Part shown: piece by piece, positions 13,227-26,500 of the stretch
Layout of the letters: each line of letters opens with the position of its first letter
Position numbering within the stretch: the first letter of the stretch is position 1
Origin: Tetragonia tetragonoides
Taxonomy: Eukaryota > Streptophyta > Magnoliopsida > Caryophyllales > Aizoaceae
Length of the DNA stretch: 64,000 nucleotides
Reading direction: 5' to 3'
NCBI GenBank assembly: GCA_038025085.1
Contig: CM076141.1
Location: 13,332,001 to 13,396,000, forward strand
Translations under genes and position numbers: made by a program
The notes under the pieces: model-generated
What the model was told of the DNA's origin: nothing
The model's input: the letters and a program-made list of their open reading frames with translations, nothing else
Databases searched by the model: none

Positions 13227-14969
13227 TCACTGTTTTTTAGTGATCCCACGCCAAGCATTAGAGGAGTCGGCTTTTGGCTGGAACATGTCAAGGTCGTTAA
13301 CCACGCGAGACCAAAGGCTCTCAGGCTCATTGAGGAGACGCCATCGTAGTTTTGACATTGAGGCTGCATTTGCTTGTCGCATTGAATGGATGCCTAGCCC
13401 TCCTGCAGACCTTGGTCGAGTGATATCTTGCCATGCCATATTGTGGATTTTACGCCTTTCATTATAATCACCCCAGACAAATCTGCGACAACACTTATCT
13501 ACCTCGTCACATACGCTCCGTGGGAGATGCAGATTGCATAGCATAAGATGGCAGGGCATTGAGTGTGGATTGTGCAAGTGTAATTCTCCCTGCCAAAGAT
13601 AACGTCTTTGCTTTCCACCCTGATAATCGCTTGTAGACCTTGTCGAGAATGTGGCTAAACGTATCACGGGTTGGTAGGCATTCCTAAGTATTTCCCCAAA
13701 TTATCACAATCATGTGTAGCTTGGTTTGGGACATTGGCACTAAAGAAAATACTTGACTTGGCAAAGCTAACTTTCTGACCTTAATTAGCACAAAACGTAT
13801 CAAGACAGGTTTTGATTACTTGCATTTGTTCCACCGAGGCTTCAGCGAAAAGCATTAGATTATCAGCGAAAAAAAGGTGAGTAATAGGAGGTCCGTTGCG
13901 ACTTGCTCGTACAGGCTTCCATGCGCTATTTTCAACCGCCTCAACTATCAAATGTGCAAGTCGTTCCATACATAGGACAAAGATATACGAAGAGAGTGGG
14001 TCTCCCTGTCTAACTCCACGAGAAGGATTAAATGGGTCTGTTGCAGTACCATTCCACAGTAACTTGATCGAGCTCGTTGAAATGCAGGTCATGATCACGT
14101 CAACAAGGCCTTGAGGGAGGCGCGCCTCAAGTAGTGTTTCATGAATAAATCCCCAATCCAGCCTATCATAGGCTTTTTCTAGATCTATTTTCACTATCAT
14201 ACTGCCCTTAGCTCCTTGTTTGTGACGAAAGGAATGCACCATCTCCTGTACTATTACCACATTGTCTGTAATTTGTTGCCCCGGAACGAAGCTGCATTGA
14301 TTCGGGCTGATAAGATGAGGTAACACTATCTTTAGCCGATTAACAATCGCTTTCGTCACCATTTTATATGAAACATTACAGAGTCCAATTGGCCTTAATT
14401 GAGTCACCTGCTGTGGGTTTTCAACTTTTGGGATCAAAACCAATAATGTTTCATTTACCTCTTCAGGAAACGTTCTGCCATTGAGCATATCAAGAGCAAA
14501 CTCAACTGTCTTGGGTCCAATTCGAGTCCAATTTTGCTGGTAAAAAAGGGCTTGATACCCATCCGGGCCAGGGGCTTTAAAAGGAGACATCAAATACCGC
14601 TTTACGAACCTCCGCTCCTGTAAACACCTGCTGAATGTGAGCCCTTTGATCAGTATGCAGCATGGGAAACTTGTCAATGGGCATTGTATGTTCACGTCTT
14701 TCATATTGTTCAGTGGAGAATAGACGTCTATAAAAATTCCGAACCATGTCCTTAACTTCTGCAGGATCCAAAACCCATTCACCCTCAGCATTTTGGAGAA
14801 CATCAATACGATTTCTACGACGATGTATGATCGTTTGTAGGTGGAAATACCTCGTATTTTTGTCTCCGTCTCTGATAGCATTTATTCTGGCTTTTTGATA
14901 CCAAAACATATCAATCTGATTAAGTATGATATCGAGACGTCGGTGAAGTGCTTGCTCTAACTTTATCAA
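13227..14969 (-). pseudogene. LINE reverse transcriptase, frameshifted, FADN active site
   Basis: Two overlapping frames (14969-14577 and 14881-13781), followed by a third (13667-13227), encode the RT fingers, palm and thumb. Recognisable motifs are LRPIGLCNVSYKMVTKAIVN, SFVPGQQITDN, KIDLEKAYDRLDW and SRGVRQGDPLSSYIF. The catalytic box reads FFADN instead of the family FADD/YADD (near 13855-13870), so the second metal-binding Asp is replaced by Asn. With the frameshifts, this makes the enzyme dead. Similarity is to plant L1-clade ORF2. Confidence 0.85.
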
Positions 14970-14990
14970 TTCTGACTTATGTTAGTTGCC

Positions 14991-16641
14991 CAATTGTTTC
15001 CAATTTTCGTATACTCTGTTTCTGCGTTTGAATTTAAGGAGCAAGACTCTCGAGCCACATAAACTTATGTGTGGTAATAACAGGAGCCAGGAGGTGGCAA
15101 CAAGCTAAACCGATTACTGTGGGAGGAAAAAGGAAGCTAAGGAAATGGGTGGCCATTTATCACTGAATCAACACCTCCAAATATTAGTTTATTTAAGGAG
15201 TCCACTTAGACGGCTAGACCTGGCAAATGGGTTGATTAGGTTGGTTAATTTTGAATTCGAACCATCAGCAGGTTGGACGTTAACAAGTCGGGTTTTTATT
15301 CTGTTGAATATCGGGTTTAGACAATTTTTTGTCACTCTCTTTTGATTTCGGATTGAGTTCAGACCATCAGCAAAACGGGTTATTGACAGATCAGATATTT
15401 AGCAATTTGGGTTTGGGTCGAGTCAAATTTTGCTAACTCTAAGTCCACCTAGTCTTCCTGTGATATGCCTAGACTGAGTTAGAGAGATTAGATTCTCCTC
15501 TACATTTCTATGGAGGAAGGGTCTCTTCCTCTTCTTGAGCCCGTCAGAGTCCGCTCATCAAAAATTGGTTGACTTGCCCAATACATTTAATTTGCGGGCT
15601 ATTGCATACATCCTTGTAGAAATAAAGGAAAGAAAAAAAAAGTGATACTAGAGTTAAGTCGAATATATATGGCAATGTGGTTGGTCGAACGTCATATACA
15701 ATATGTGACCATAATGGGACCTTGGTGTTAATTATGAAAGCCACTACGATGTTACTGATCATTACATAATCAATAGTTTGTCCGCACACCTAAATAGTAT
15801 GGTGTATAATTCCATTATTTGACAATAACCTTCTAGTGACAGAAAGAATCATCTTCAAAGTCTTCTGAATTTAGTATTCTGTTTTGCCTGTCTCGATCAT
15901 TCCATAAACCCTTTAAAGATAGCCTTGCTAGTTGCTATTTCAAGTATCATGCATGCGTTTTCTTTTTTCTTTTCCTTTGATAAGAATGAGCAATTCAATT
16001 AAAACTAAATCGACACCAAACGTTGGCGTATAGCAGATAGCAGTATAGCACCAGTACAGTCAAGTTTAAAATCAGGCATACAGATTAGCCGAGTAGGAGT
16101 ACAACTTTCTGGAATTAGAGTTGTTTATGAGTGGGACGATCCAGTAGATCCGCCCCGCTTGTCCTTAAAAAGGCGGGTTTGAACAATGTGTTTTGGTAAT
16201 TTTATGGATATCGGGTCTGTTAGCCAATTCCAAACCCGCTTACCGACCTGTTCTACGAGGAAGAAAAAAAAAACATGTCAAGCCCAGCCCGGAACTGTCC
16301 CAAACACGCTTTTAAACAGCTTTTGTGGAATGTACTCATATGTTCCGCAGCCCGCAAGCCGCGCACAATTTTGATAAATTAAAACTCATGGCCTATACTT
16401 CAAGTTAAATTTGGGCCATTGAAACTTTCAAGTTAAATTTAGGCCTGATTAGTGTACAAAACATAGGCCCGACCTTGCCCCATATTACTCTCATTCAAGG
16501 AGTAGTCACGAAAAAATAGGATAAGGAAAAAAGAATTTGCATTTAGTAAAAAGCGATCTACATTTAGTAAAAAGCGATTTTACGTTTAGTCCCCTTTTGT
16601 TATTGTTCCCCTCAAGTTTAACCCTTGTAAAATTGGTCAAC
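14991..16641. other. Non-coding, low-copy repeat debris
   Basis: No gene recognised. The parts near 15210-15430 and 16130-16370 are rich in GGGTT- and CCCGC-like words around GACCTGGCAAATGGG, which resemble hAT-type MITE debris, but I cannot place ends. TCAAC at 16637-16641 is the left target duplication of the retrotransposon that follows. Confidence 0.4.
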
Positions 16642-18116
16642 TGTTAGTAGCACGGTAGCACACAAGAGGAAGGGGGGTGAATTGTGTTCTAAAACTTTTT
16701 GCGTAATTTAAACTATTTAGAACAATTGTTGTACTTTTGGATTGTTACTAACTTTAAGGAACGTTGACTTAAGGAACGTATACTGAAACAAAGAACAACG
16801 TTAGATAAAGCTAATAAACAAATATAAACAATAATGAAAGCACTCACGATTTTACGTGGAAAACCCTTTGAAACTACAAAGGATGAAAAACCACGGCCCG
16901 AAGGGTTTTCAATGACTACTTCTTCTCATTAGTCTGTAGTACAACTCGATCAAACCGACTCTGGTTCAACCCAACTCACTCCAACCAAATTTACTCTGAT
17001 TGAAGTCACGAACACGAACCCAATTACTCTGATTCAAGCCAAACGAACTTAGACCCAATTACTCTAATCTAAGCCTAACCCCTTGGACACTAATCCAAGC
17101 TATCCTTAACTCTAAGGAATATTGTTTACCTCTCAACCTCTCAAAAGTGTAAGGTACCATTTTATTTCTATAGCTCTTTTAGAAGTTGTTAATATGATCC
17201 TTTAATTACTTAGGCAAACTTTAGTGTTCTCTCAAAATAATTCTCTCTGAAAATATGAACACTTAGGGGTTATAAAGTCGCAAACTTAAAATGATAGATA
17301 ACTCCCCTTTATATAGGCAAATAGGTTTTCCGAAAATAAAACTGAAATTCAGATTTTTTAATTCACCTAAAAATAATATCTTTGTAAATAAAACTTTTGG
17401 AGCTCAAAGATATCAAAAATAAATATCCTAAAATATATGTATCAAATCGGTAGGGTTTTCAGCACAATATTGACCAAATAATATCTTTTCTAACAATATA
17501 ATATATTACCAAATAATAGACAAATTTCCACTAGGAAAACATCTAATATTTTCGGTCACAATATAGTATATAATAAAATCTGAATATTTCGAAAATAAAA
17601 TCCTCCCATATGTAAGAGATATCTTTTCTATATAAAAGATCAATATATTATCAAGTAAAAATATTATCTAGTAAATATAATATTTTTACCAAAATAGTAA
17701 TCTTTTAGGATATACTAAATGTACGTGTAAACTGTAGTCTCCCAATAGGTAACATCTCACCTAAGGAATACTCCATAGTCACGTTTCTCAATATAAGAAC
17801 GTTTCTCTCAAATCATTTATTTTGTTTGCCCAACAAATTAAGTAACCAAATTAACGTCATTTTTAAGAACTTTAACAAATGAACTCTAATAAATATAACC
17901 ATTAAATTGTAGAGCTTCATAAGTCTTCAAGCTTGATTGTCATCTCCATTGTTGTGTAGCAACTTCATGCTTCAACCTATCAATATGAACTAATCTACAA
18001 ACTTGCATAAACACATTAGTAACTTCAATATATTAAATCAATAGTTTAACTAACATGTATTATATTTCATTTAACTTAATTTAATTTGTCATCATCAAAA
18101 CAATCATGGTTCAACA
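16642..18116 (-). repeat. 3' LTR of the Sirevirus element
   Basis: 1475 bp, nearly the same as the copy at 26501-27965 over its whole length with scattered substitutions and small indels. It lies next to the PPT, hence the 3' LTR for a minus-strand element. Confidence 0.93.
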
Positions 18117-18131
18117 ATTCCCCCTTTTTTA
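18117..18131 (-). other. Polypurine tract of the Sirevirus
   Basis: Reads AAAAAAGGGGGAAT on the element strand directly before the 3' LTR. Similar CCCCCTT words recur on the plus strand near 18299, 18935 and 19383, the repeated-PPT pattern described for Sireviruses. Confidence 0.8.
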
Positions 18132-18404
18132 TGATGGCAAACCTATAGTAACATTCTATTAAAAAATAAATATTAGTGATACAATTTATATGTCATAGAT
18201 AATAACCAATCAAAATAATCATTAGAATATATAAGAATTATTATAAAATATATAAGAGTAAGCATTAATGACTTAAAAACAAATCACTCAATTTCCTTCC
18301 CCCTTAATATTGCAAACAGTGCACTCATGTTTTTCGTATCTTTCTCTTTTTTGTCTTTTCCCTTTTCTCTTGTTTTTCCGTTTCTCTTGTTTTTTCCTTA
18401 TTTA

Positions 18405-18605
18405 GGACCTGTTCTTTTCGTCGATTTCATGTTGCATTCCGTTCCGTTCTGTTCCGTTCCAATCTGGTCTGTTCCGTTTCGCATTCTGTACTTCATTTTA
18501 TCTCACATTTTTTTAATTATCCGCGTCGCGCCGTTCTATTTCGTTCTGTTCCAATCCGTTCCGTTCCTCACCGTCCTGCACCATTCCGTTGAAGAGAACA
18601 GGGCC
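18405..18605. mobile_element. PIF/Harbinger (Tourist-like) MITE with TTA target duplication
   Basis: The ends read GGACCTGTTCTTTTC and, reverse-complemented, GGCCCTGTTCTCTTC, flanked by TTA on both sides (18402-18404 and 18606-18608). The 3-bp TTA/TAA duplication and GGxCCTGTT ends fit the PIF/Harbinger group. The inside is built of repeated TTCCGTTC-like words. A related copy in the opposite sense lies at 63038-63266. It is inserted in the non-coding arm of the Sirevirus. Confidence 0.75.
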
Positions 18606-19626
18606 TTACTCTTTCACACGCTTTTCTTCCAATTTCTATTCTTTGGTCTTTCTCTTCTTTTCTTTCCTATTTGCACAACCAACAATAGCGACAGTAACAA
18701 AGCCAAACAAAATTAAAGAAAGACATTAGACAATATAAGAGCTTAAACGAAAAGTTAAGGTTCTCCCTAAACAAAACAATATAATATAGTATATGCTTCA
18801 TTAATAATGATTGCAATTACATACACCATCGAATAGATATAAAAACAAAGCTAAAAATAGATCAAACTTAAATAAACCTACTCAAATACTAAGCAAGATA
18901 ATAGTCCTAATTACCTAGCATTATTATTACTTTTCCCCCTTTTGACATCATCGAAAAGGCCACTATGTCAAAAAAGGTAGAACATATTCCTAACAAAAAT
19001 ATAAATATGAGTCTTAGCAAAAAACTTTGTTCCTAACAAAAGTATGACTCCTAGTAGCTCAAGCACCAATCTATGGATGTTATGTCTACATTAATGATCT
19101 AAGCACACAAAACATAAGTAGTAATAATCCGATGGATGTAATGATATGCATGAAAAAATAGTTAACGATATGGTTTGGCAATCTGTCCAATAAGGTTAAT
19201 AAGTTGATCATGACGACGGTTTTGGCGGCGATCTTGTGCTTTAAGTTGCCCTTTTGCCATGTAACTCAACTACTTTACCTCGAACAGAAACATTATCAAT
19301 AACGTACAAGTTTCCCATTCATGCTTCCTCTTTGCTTGTTCCTTGTTAGCATATATTGTTCATGAGGGGCTTGTATATGTGTTCCCCCTTAAAAGATGCT
19401 TCCCTTAGATAGATAGGGAACGAGCATTATCCAAAGTGGAACATTATTCATCATACGTAAGCATTCCTTCATAATCGAACACTTCAATTTCGCGGAGGCA
19501 TTCCAGACAACTAAAAGCACAAGGAATTAGGGGATTGTGTCTAAGTGTTTAATCATTTTGGGTAGGATAAGAATAATCAAGTTGGCTAAGTATGTAAAGG
19601 AATTTCGGTCATATAGAGCAATTTTT

Positions 19627-20773
19627 TGTGAGATAATAGAATGCTTGATTATTATTGATGTAATTGATCCCTATTAATAGGTAGGGAGTTCTAGTGTTAT
19701 GGAAACTCTAGATTACACAATCTCTATAATATATGCTAATCTAGAATAATATTCCTAAGAGTACTAGAATAATATTTCCTAACACTCTCCCGCAATTGTA
19801 GCGGTAGATGAACGGATGCTATGATTGGAGGTTACAAAAGACATAATATATAATTCTTGAAAGGCACCAAGCATGAACCATCATTGAGCTCGTATTATCG
19901 CTGGATATTGTACCGCCTTCTTCAGGGCCAAAGCCCAAAATAAAAAGAGAAAAAGAATAAGGAAAAAGATAGGAGAAAAAAAAGGGAAAAGGAGAGAAGC
20001 CCACGTGGTGGGAGATTAGGGGATTAGGAAAGAAGGAATATGAAGGAAGGGAAGTAATTTGAGGGGATTTTGGACTTGGCCGTGAAGGCGGCTGTGAGAG
20101 CCGAGAGGAGAAGAAAGAGAGCTAGGGGCGTGAGGGCCTATAGGAAAGAGAGAGTACAAGGCCTAGAGGAGGCTGATTGTGGGAAGGAGAGAGACCGAAT
20201 GGGCGGTGGACACATTCGACGACGCTGACCAAAGGCGGTGGAGTGGTGTGAAGGTAGGGGAGGCTATGCCACGAGGCAGAAACAGGGGCGATGTGGTGTA
20301 GATTATAGCAACTGGCTAACAAGAGAGAGATAGGGGAAAACAGACTGAAGGAGAAAGGGGCATCACCCCATCAAAGCTACACACCATATGCTCGGCATAA
20401 CAAGTTACGTAATCTAACTCCATTGGAAAGGAAAATAGAAAAGGGAAAGTGTGGGTGTATAATTATATAAAGTGGTGGAATTATGGAGGTCGTAAGATTA
20501 TGGTGGTGATAAACTGGTTGTGTAAATTGGTCCCGTGGCGGACAAGCAAAGGTCCACTACCGACGAAGCGGAAGCTAATTTTTAGGCTACTAGAAAAGTA
20601 GCCGCTCTGATACCATGAGAGATAATAAAATGCTTGATTATTATTGAGGTAATTGATCCCTATTAATAGGTAGGGAGTTCTAGTGTTATGAAAACTCTAG
20701 ATTACACAATCTCTATAATATATGCTAATCTAGAATAATATTCCTAAGAGTACTAGAATAATATTTCCTAACA
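19627..20773 (-). mobile_element. TRIM (terminal-repeat retrotransposon in miniature), 1.15 kb
   Basis: Direct terminal repeats of 158 bp (19627-19784 and 20616-20773) start TGxGAGATAAT and end TTTCCTAACA and differ at only a few positions. A PBS (TGGTATCAGAGC on the minus strand, 20604-20615) abuts the right repeat, so that is the 5' LTR. A purine-rich GCGGGAGAG lies inside the left LTR. The flanks carry TTTTT on both sides. The 831-bp interior has only short frames (61 and 66 codons) with no known domain. Non-autonomous and nested in the Sirevirus 3' arm. Confidence 0.88.
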
Positions 20774-21473
20774 TTTTTAAGAAAATATATAAGCTGAATT
20801 TCTTTAAGTCAAATTGCAATATTTTGTACCCAAAAAGATATAGACAATATCATCTTATACCTCCATAAATCCAAACAGAAAATAATATGTATAAACTTCC
20901 CAAATTTCTTTTTCCACTTATTCTCCCTCTATTACTTTTTTGCTTTCAACTCCACCAGATTTTCGTGTTTTTTTTTTTTTAATTCCGATTTTACTAACGA
21001 ATTACCAAAAAAAAAAATTTAGCTCAAATAGTTTTTGTTCCAAAACAAAAAAAAAAAAAAAAAAAAAAACTTGCTCATATGGTGAAATATCAAATATATA
21101 GCCGAAAAATAAATAGGCTTGGAACGTTTCATGTGGAGCTTGGTTGTGTTTATGCTCAAATTGCGAAGACTGACTTCTTGGCTTATAATGTGGTTTCAAA
21201 CTTGTAAGCCAGTCCTCTTGAAAGAAATATTGACAAATGCCCAAATGAATATGCAAATCGGATTATAAAACTAAATGCAATGAGTACCAGACACAAAAAT
21301 ATCAGAATAGCATCGTTAGACATAGCGAGTCCTAGTACAATGCACACAAATACAAGAAAATAAATAATTATAAAGACTCAAACTTATACTAATGTAAAGA
21401 AAAATTCAATTATCTAAAAACATAGCTACTCTAAACTAGTCAATCATTGAGAGATTTGAAACAGTGATACTAG

Positions 21474-24400
21474 CTAATTAATCCTAATCATACCTAGTTC
21501 AAGCCTGATTTTTTCAAATCTTTCTCTATTTAAAGATTCTGTAAATATATCTGCAAGTTGGTTTTCAGTATTGCAGAACTCTAATTTCACCGAACCTTTC
21601 TCAACATAGTCACGCTGAAAATGATGTCTAATTTCTATATGCTTTGTTCTAGAGTGTCTAATAGGATTCTTAGAAATATTGATAGCACTAGTACTATCAC
21701 ACATAATAGGCACACAATCACATTCAACATGAAAATCACTTAATTGTAGTTTCAACCACAAAATTTGAGCACAACATGTTGCGGCTGCGACATATTCTGC
21801 TTCAGCAATAGATATTGCAACTGTATTCTGTTTATTTGAAGCCCATGAAATTAAACATGAACCCAAAAATTGTGCCATACCAGAAGTACTTTTCCTATCA
21901 ACTAAGTAACCCGCATAGTCAGAATCAGAATATCCAATTAAATCAAAACTAGAACATTTTGGATAAAACAAACATAAATCATGCGCCCCTTTCAAGTATC
22001 TAAGTATACGTTTTGCACATTTTAAGTGTGGTTCCCTTGGGCAAGATTGAAATCTAGCACAAAGGCATACACTAAACATTATATCCGGACGACTTGCAGT
22101 AAAATATAATAAAGATCCAATAATATCTCGATATTCCTTTTCGTCAACCTTTGTTCCTTTGTCATTAATATCCATTTTTTGTGAGGTTGGGAACGGTGTA
22201 TCATAGGTTTTGGAATCTTCCATCTTGTACTTCTTGAGCAATTCTTTCAAATACTTTTGTTGATATATTTTGATGCCGTCTTTTTCTTTGTTTGATTTGC
22301 AAACCAAGGAAAAATCTTAATTCATCCATCATACTCATCTCAAATTCACCTTGCATCAAATCACAAAAGTTAGAGCACATTTTCTCATTAGTTGCACCAA
22401 ATAAAATATCGTCAACATAAACTTGCACAACTAAAAGATCATTCCTTTCAAATTTCAAGAACAACGTTTTATCGATCACACCACATTTAAATCCTTTTTC
22501 TAAAAGAAAATTTGAAAGCCTTTCATACCATGCTCTCGGAGCTTGTTTTAAACCATAAAGAGCTTTATCAAGTTTAAAAACGTGATCGGGAAATTCATTG
22601 TTCTGAAAATCTGGGGGTTGTTCCACAAAGACTTCTTCTTTCAAGTACCCATTTAAAAAAGCAGTTTTAACATCCATTTGGTACAAGTTGAAGTTTTTGT
22701 AGGCAGGAAAGGCAATTAAAGTTCTAATAGCTTCAAGGCGGGCTACTGGTGCAAAGGTCTCATCATAATCAATACCTTCTTGTTGGTTGTAACCTTTGAC
22801 CACTAGTCTAGCCTTGTTCCTTACAATATTGCCTTCATCATCTAATTTGTTCCTAAAGACCCATTTTGTTCCAATCACTGTATGATCGCTATGTCTAGGT
22901 TCTGAATGCCACACTTTATTTCTTTCAAATTAATTTAACTCATCTTGCATTGCAACAATCCAATCAAGAATTTCCAATGCAGAACCATTAAAGAAATAAA
23001 GAATTAGAAGCACAAAAATTACGAATAGAAGAACGTGTCAAAACTCCCTTAGAATAATCAGTGATTATATTATCTATGGGATGTGAACTTCTGTGCTTCC
23101 AATTTCTTGGGGTTGGTATTGTTCCTTATTCAACTGGGGATTGGTCCTCAGTTGATGTTGAAGCACGTTCCTCAATTTCTTGTTGAGGTTCCAAAACATT
23201 TTTAGGAACATGACCTTCCTCAATCTCTACATTGGCTTGTGGTCTTACCAAACCAATTTCAAAGTCATCATCCTGCAAAGTCTGCACATTCTTTTCAAAG
23301 GCGTCACCATCATCAAATATAACATGAATACTTTCTTCCATGCACATTATTCTCTTATTGTACACCTTATATGCTTTGCTATGGGATGAATATCCTAGAA
23401 ACACAACTTCATCGCTTCTAGGGTCAAACTTACCAAGGTTGTTCTTACCATTATTATGCACATAACATTTAACACCAAAGGTCCTAAAATATGCAATGTT
23501 CGATTTTCGACATTTGAACAACTCATATGGAGTTTTGTTTAATATAGGTCTAAACATGACATGATTCATAATATAACATGCGGTACTAACAACTTCAGCC
23601 CAAAAGTTCCTAACAAGACCACTAGAAATAATCATTGTTCTAGCCATGTTTTCTAAGGTTCTATTTTTCTCTCCACAACACCATTTTGTTGAGGTGTTCT
23701 GGTGGCTGAGAAATTATGATCTACTCCATGCTCATTATAAAAATTAATAAATTTAGAATTTTCAAACTCAGTACCATGATCAGATCTAATAGATAATAAT
23801 TGATGATTAGACTGTTTTTGAACTCTCTTAATAAATATAAGAAACTCATCAAAACAATCTTCTTTCGAAGCAATAAATAATGTCCATGTAAATCTCGAAT
23901 AATCATCAACAATAACAAAAACATACTTACTTTCACCTCTACTAGTAATACGCATTGAACCACATAAATCAACATGAATCAATTCTAGAGGTTTAGAAGT
24001 ACTTACCATATTCTTCGACTTAAACGAAGATCGAACATTACCTTTTGCGCATGAACCACAGACTCGTTCCAGTTCAGACTTACAGTTAGGTAGTCCAGTG
24101 ACTAATTCTTAGGAACGAAGCTTATTCAACAAATTCAAATTAACATGTCCAAGTCTCTTATGCCACAATAAAGAATCGTTCTCATTCACACTCATACAAG
24201 TCAAACTATTTTCTGGAATTGCATGTAAATCAGCCTTGTAAACATTATTGAAACGTTTCCCATGAAATATCGTTTAACCTGTACTTTCCTTCACAACTTT
24301 ACAAGAACGAGAGTTAAATTCAACTTTGTTCCTCCTATCACAGAGTTGGGAGATACTAAGTAAATTATATTTTAAACCATTGACCAAGAATACATTTTCA

Positions 24401-26442
24401 ATAGTACGGGCTTGTGACTTACCAACTTTACCTACACCGACAATTTGGCCTTTCTTGTCGTCTCCAAAAGTCACAAGACCTCCTTCAAAGGCTTGTAGTG
24501 AGAGGAAATTATTGATGTCTCCAGTCATATGTCTCGAGCAACCACTATCTAGAAACCATAGGTTGCTACCTCCCACTTTGTCCTGCAATGTTAATCAATT
24601 TCTGATTTTAGGAACCCAAACTAGTTTGGGTCCTTTTAGGTTAGCAACATTATGCAATGAATCTTTTCTAACCCATACTTGTCTCACAATGGCATTGTTT
24701 CTTTCATAGGAACGTTTGCGTAAGGAACAATCATAAATATAATGTCCAATTAATCCACAATGCATGCAAATTCTGTGTTCAGGTAGATCAACATATTTGG
24801 ACTTCTTATACCAAACATTTTTCCTTTTATTCACAAATCCTATGCCATTTTTATTCGAGTTGCTAGCTTGCTTAATCAACATATTAAAAGATTGTTGTCC
24901 CTTAAACCAATTGTCATTATCTTTAGCCATATTCTTAAGCTTCTTTTCATACTTATTCAATTTGTTCCTAAGGGTAGAGTTATCCTTTCTTAGAGCATTG
25001 AGTTTCTTTCTAGTAGTCTCTAAGTCAGGGGAATAATCCTTAGCAAAAGTAGAAGGTTGGGATTCTTTAACAAAAGTAGTCTTGAATTTTTGTTTTTGTA
25101 ATTCAAGGGAACATTTCTTAGTTTGTTCCTCAAATTCTTTAGCCTTGTTGCTTAGGTTTTCTTTTTGTTCATTTAAGGCCATGTCTCAAGTTTAAGATCT
25201 AAGTTATCCTTTTCAAGAGTGGTCTTAACAAGCTCAAGTTCCTTAAGTTCATGATTCGATAACATAGTATTCTTGAGCATCAATCATAAACATATCAAGA
25301 ATTTTACATAGCTTAGTCTTTGAAAAATCATTCAACTTATCTCTAACTTTAGAGAACGTTACCTCGAGGCTTTCATCTTCATCACTGTCAAATTCAGAGT
25401 CCGTTTGTGCCATCATTGCGAAAGTTGCTTCTATAGGATCACGTTCCTCGTCGTCATCGTCATCTTCATCTTCTTCGTTTCCACATATTGCAACCATTGT
25501 TTTTTTGACTTCCTTTCTAAAAGATGCTTTCTTCTCCTTCTTCTCGATTTCCCATAGTGGACAATCCTTAATCCAGTGTCCTGACTTTCTGCATTTATGA
25601 CAATTTTCATCAGTAGAAACTTGTTTATTACTATAAGAAGGATTCTTACATTTCGTGTAGTTTTTCTTAGAATTTTTGTTCCTGAAAAACTTTTCGAATT
25701 TTCGAGCAAATACTGCGAGTTCCTCCACATCTAGATCGGAATCACTATCATCATCATCTTTGCTTTAAGAGCTAGTCCTTTCTTCTTTGATGATTGATCG
25801 GAACGTTGGTCAAGTGACATCTCATGTGTAAGTAACGACCCCATCAACTATTCTAATGAATATGTCGATAGATCCTTTGATTATTGAATTACTGTCACTT
25901 TAATATCCCGTCTAGGTGAAAGACTTCTTAACACCTTTCTGATTTGGTCCTCTATATTGTATGCTCTACCAAGTGCAGTTAGTTCATTAATAATAGTAGT
26001 AAAGCGAGTAAACATCTACCATAGCAAAAGCTTCATATTTTTGAACAAGTAAATCAATTTTAGATTGTTTAACTTGGCTCGTTCCTTCATTAGCAATATT
26101 AAGAATATCCCAAATTTGTTTAGCAGTAGTACTAGCACAAATTCTATTGAACTCGTTTGGTCCTAAGGCACAATGCCATAGACGCATCGCTTTAACATTT
26201 TTCTCTACTTTTATGATATCTTGTTCAGACCATTCTTTTTCAAATTTTAAACTTGCCTTACCTTCTGCGTCAGTTTTGGTGATAGCAAATGGTCCATTTC
26301 TAGTAATTTTCCATACATGATAATCTTCGGATATGAGATAGATTTGCATTTTGTTTTTCCACCAACTAAAGTTTTCACCATCAAAGTAATGTGGCCTGAC
26401 AGTAGATTGACCTTCCCGGATGTGTTGTGGTACCATGTCCAT
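21474..26442 (-). pseudogene. Copia gag-pol polyprotein, multiply broken
   Basis: Starting at the Met at 26442 (MDMVPQHIREGQ), the domains run as one Copia polyprotein. Gag is 26442-25249, with a zinc knuckle CHKCRKSGHWIKDC near 25610-25570 and a second knuckle CMHCGLIGHYIYDC in the frame 25182-24595. A protease-like WFLDSGCSRHMTGD segment is in 24588-24274. Integrase occupies 24009-23126 with DDYSRFTW. RT is in 22914-22201, with catalytic YVDD at 22408-22419. RNase H is 22307-21474, ending in the TKHIEIRHHF and ADIFTESL segments. Gag through the first integrase part keeps one frame but is cut by stops; two later frame changes occur near 23650 and 22250-22310. It makes no full-length product. 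Confidence 0.9.
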
Positions 26443-26486
26443 GATCGAAATCCCTCCAAGCGTTAACCTGTTCTTAAGAGATACCC

Positions 26487-26498
26487 GCTCTGATACCA
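26487..26498 (-). other. Primer-binding site of the Sirevirus
   Basis: TGGTATCAGAGC on the minus strand, complementary to the 3' end of initiator Met-tRNA, two bases from the 5' LTR edge at 26501. Confidence 0.9.
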
Positions 26499-26500
26499 AT

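Larger units (their letters stand above)
11935..14990 (-). mobile_element. L1-type LINE, 5'-truncated and decayed
   Basis: Non-LTR retrotransposon remnant read on the minus strand: reverse transcriptase (about 14970-13230), zinc-binding region (zf-RVT type) and a C-terminal RNase H (12815-11991). The 3' end is a T-rich tract on the plus strand (11935-11969), i.e. an A-rich tail on the element strand. No endonuclease domain is seen upstream of 14990, so the copy is 5'-truncated, as is usual for LINEs. The frame changes several times, so no full ORF2 protein can be made. I see no clear flanking duplication. Confidence 0.85.

Noticed and set aside
18327..18716. 129-codon plus-strand frame
   Set aside because: Composed of Phe/Ser/Pro low-complexity across a T-rich tract and the PIF MITE; no domain.
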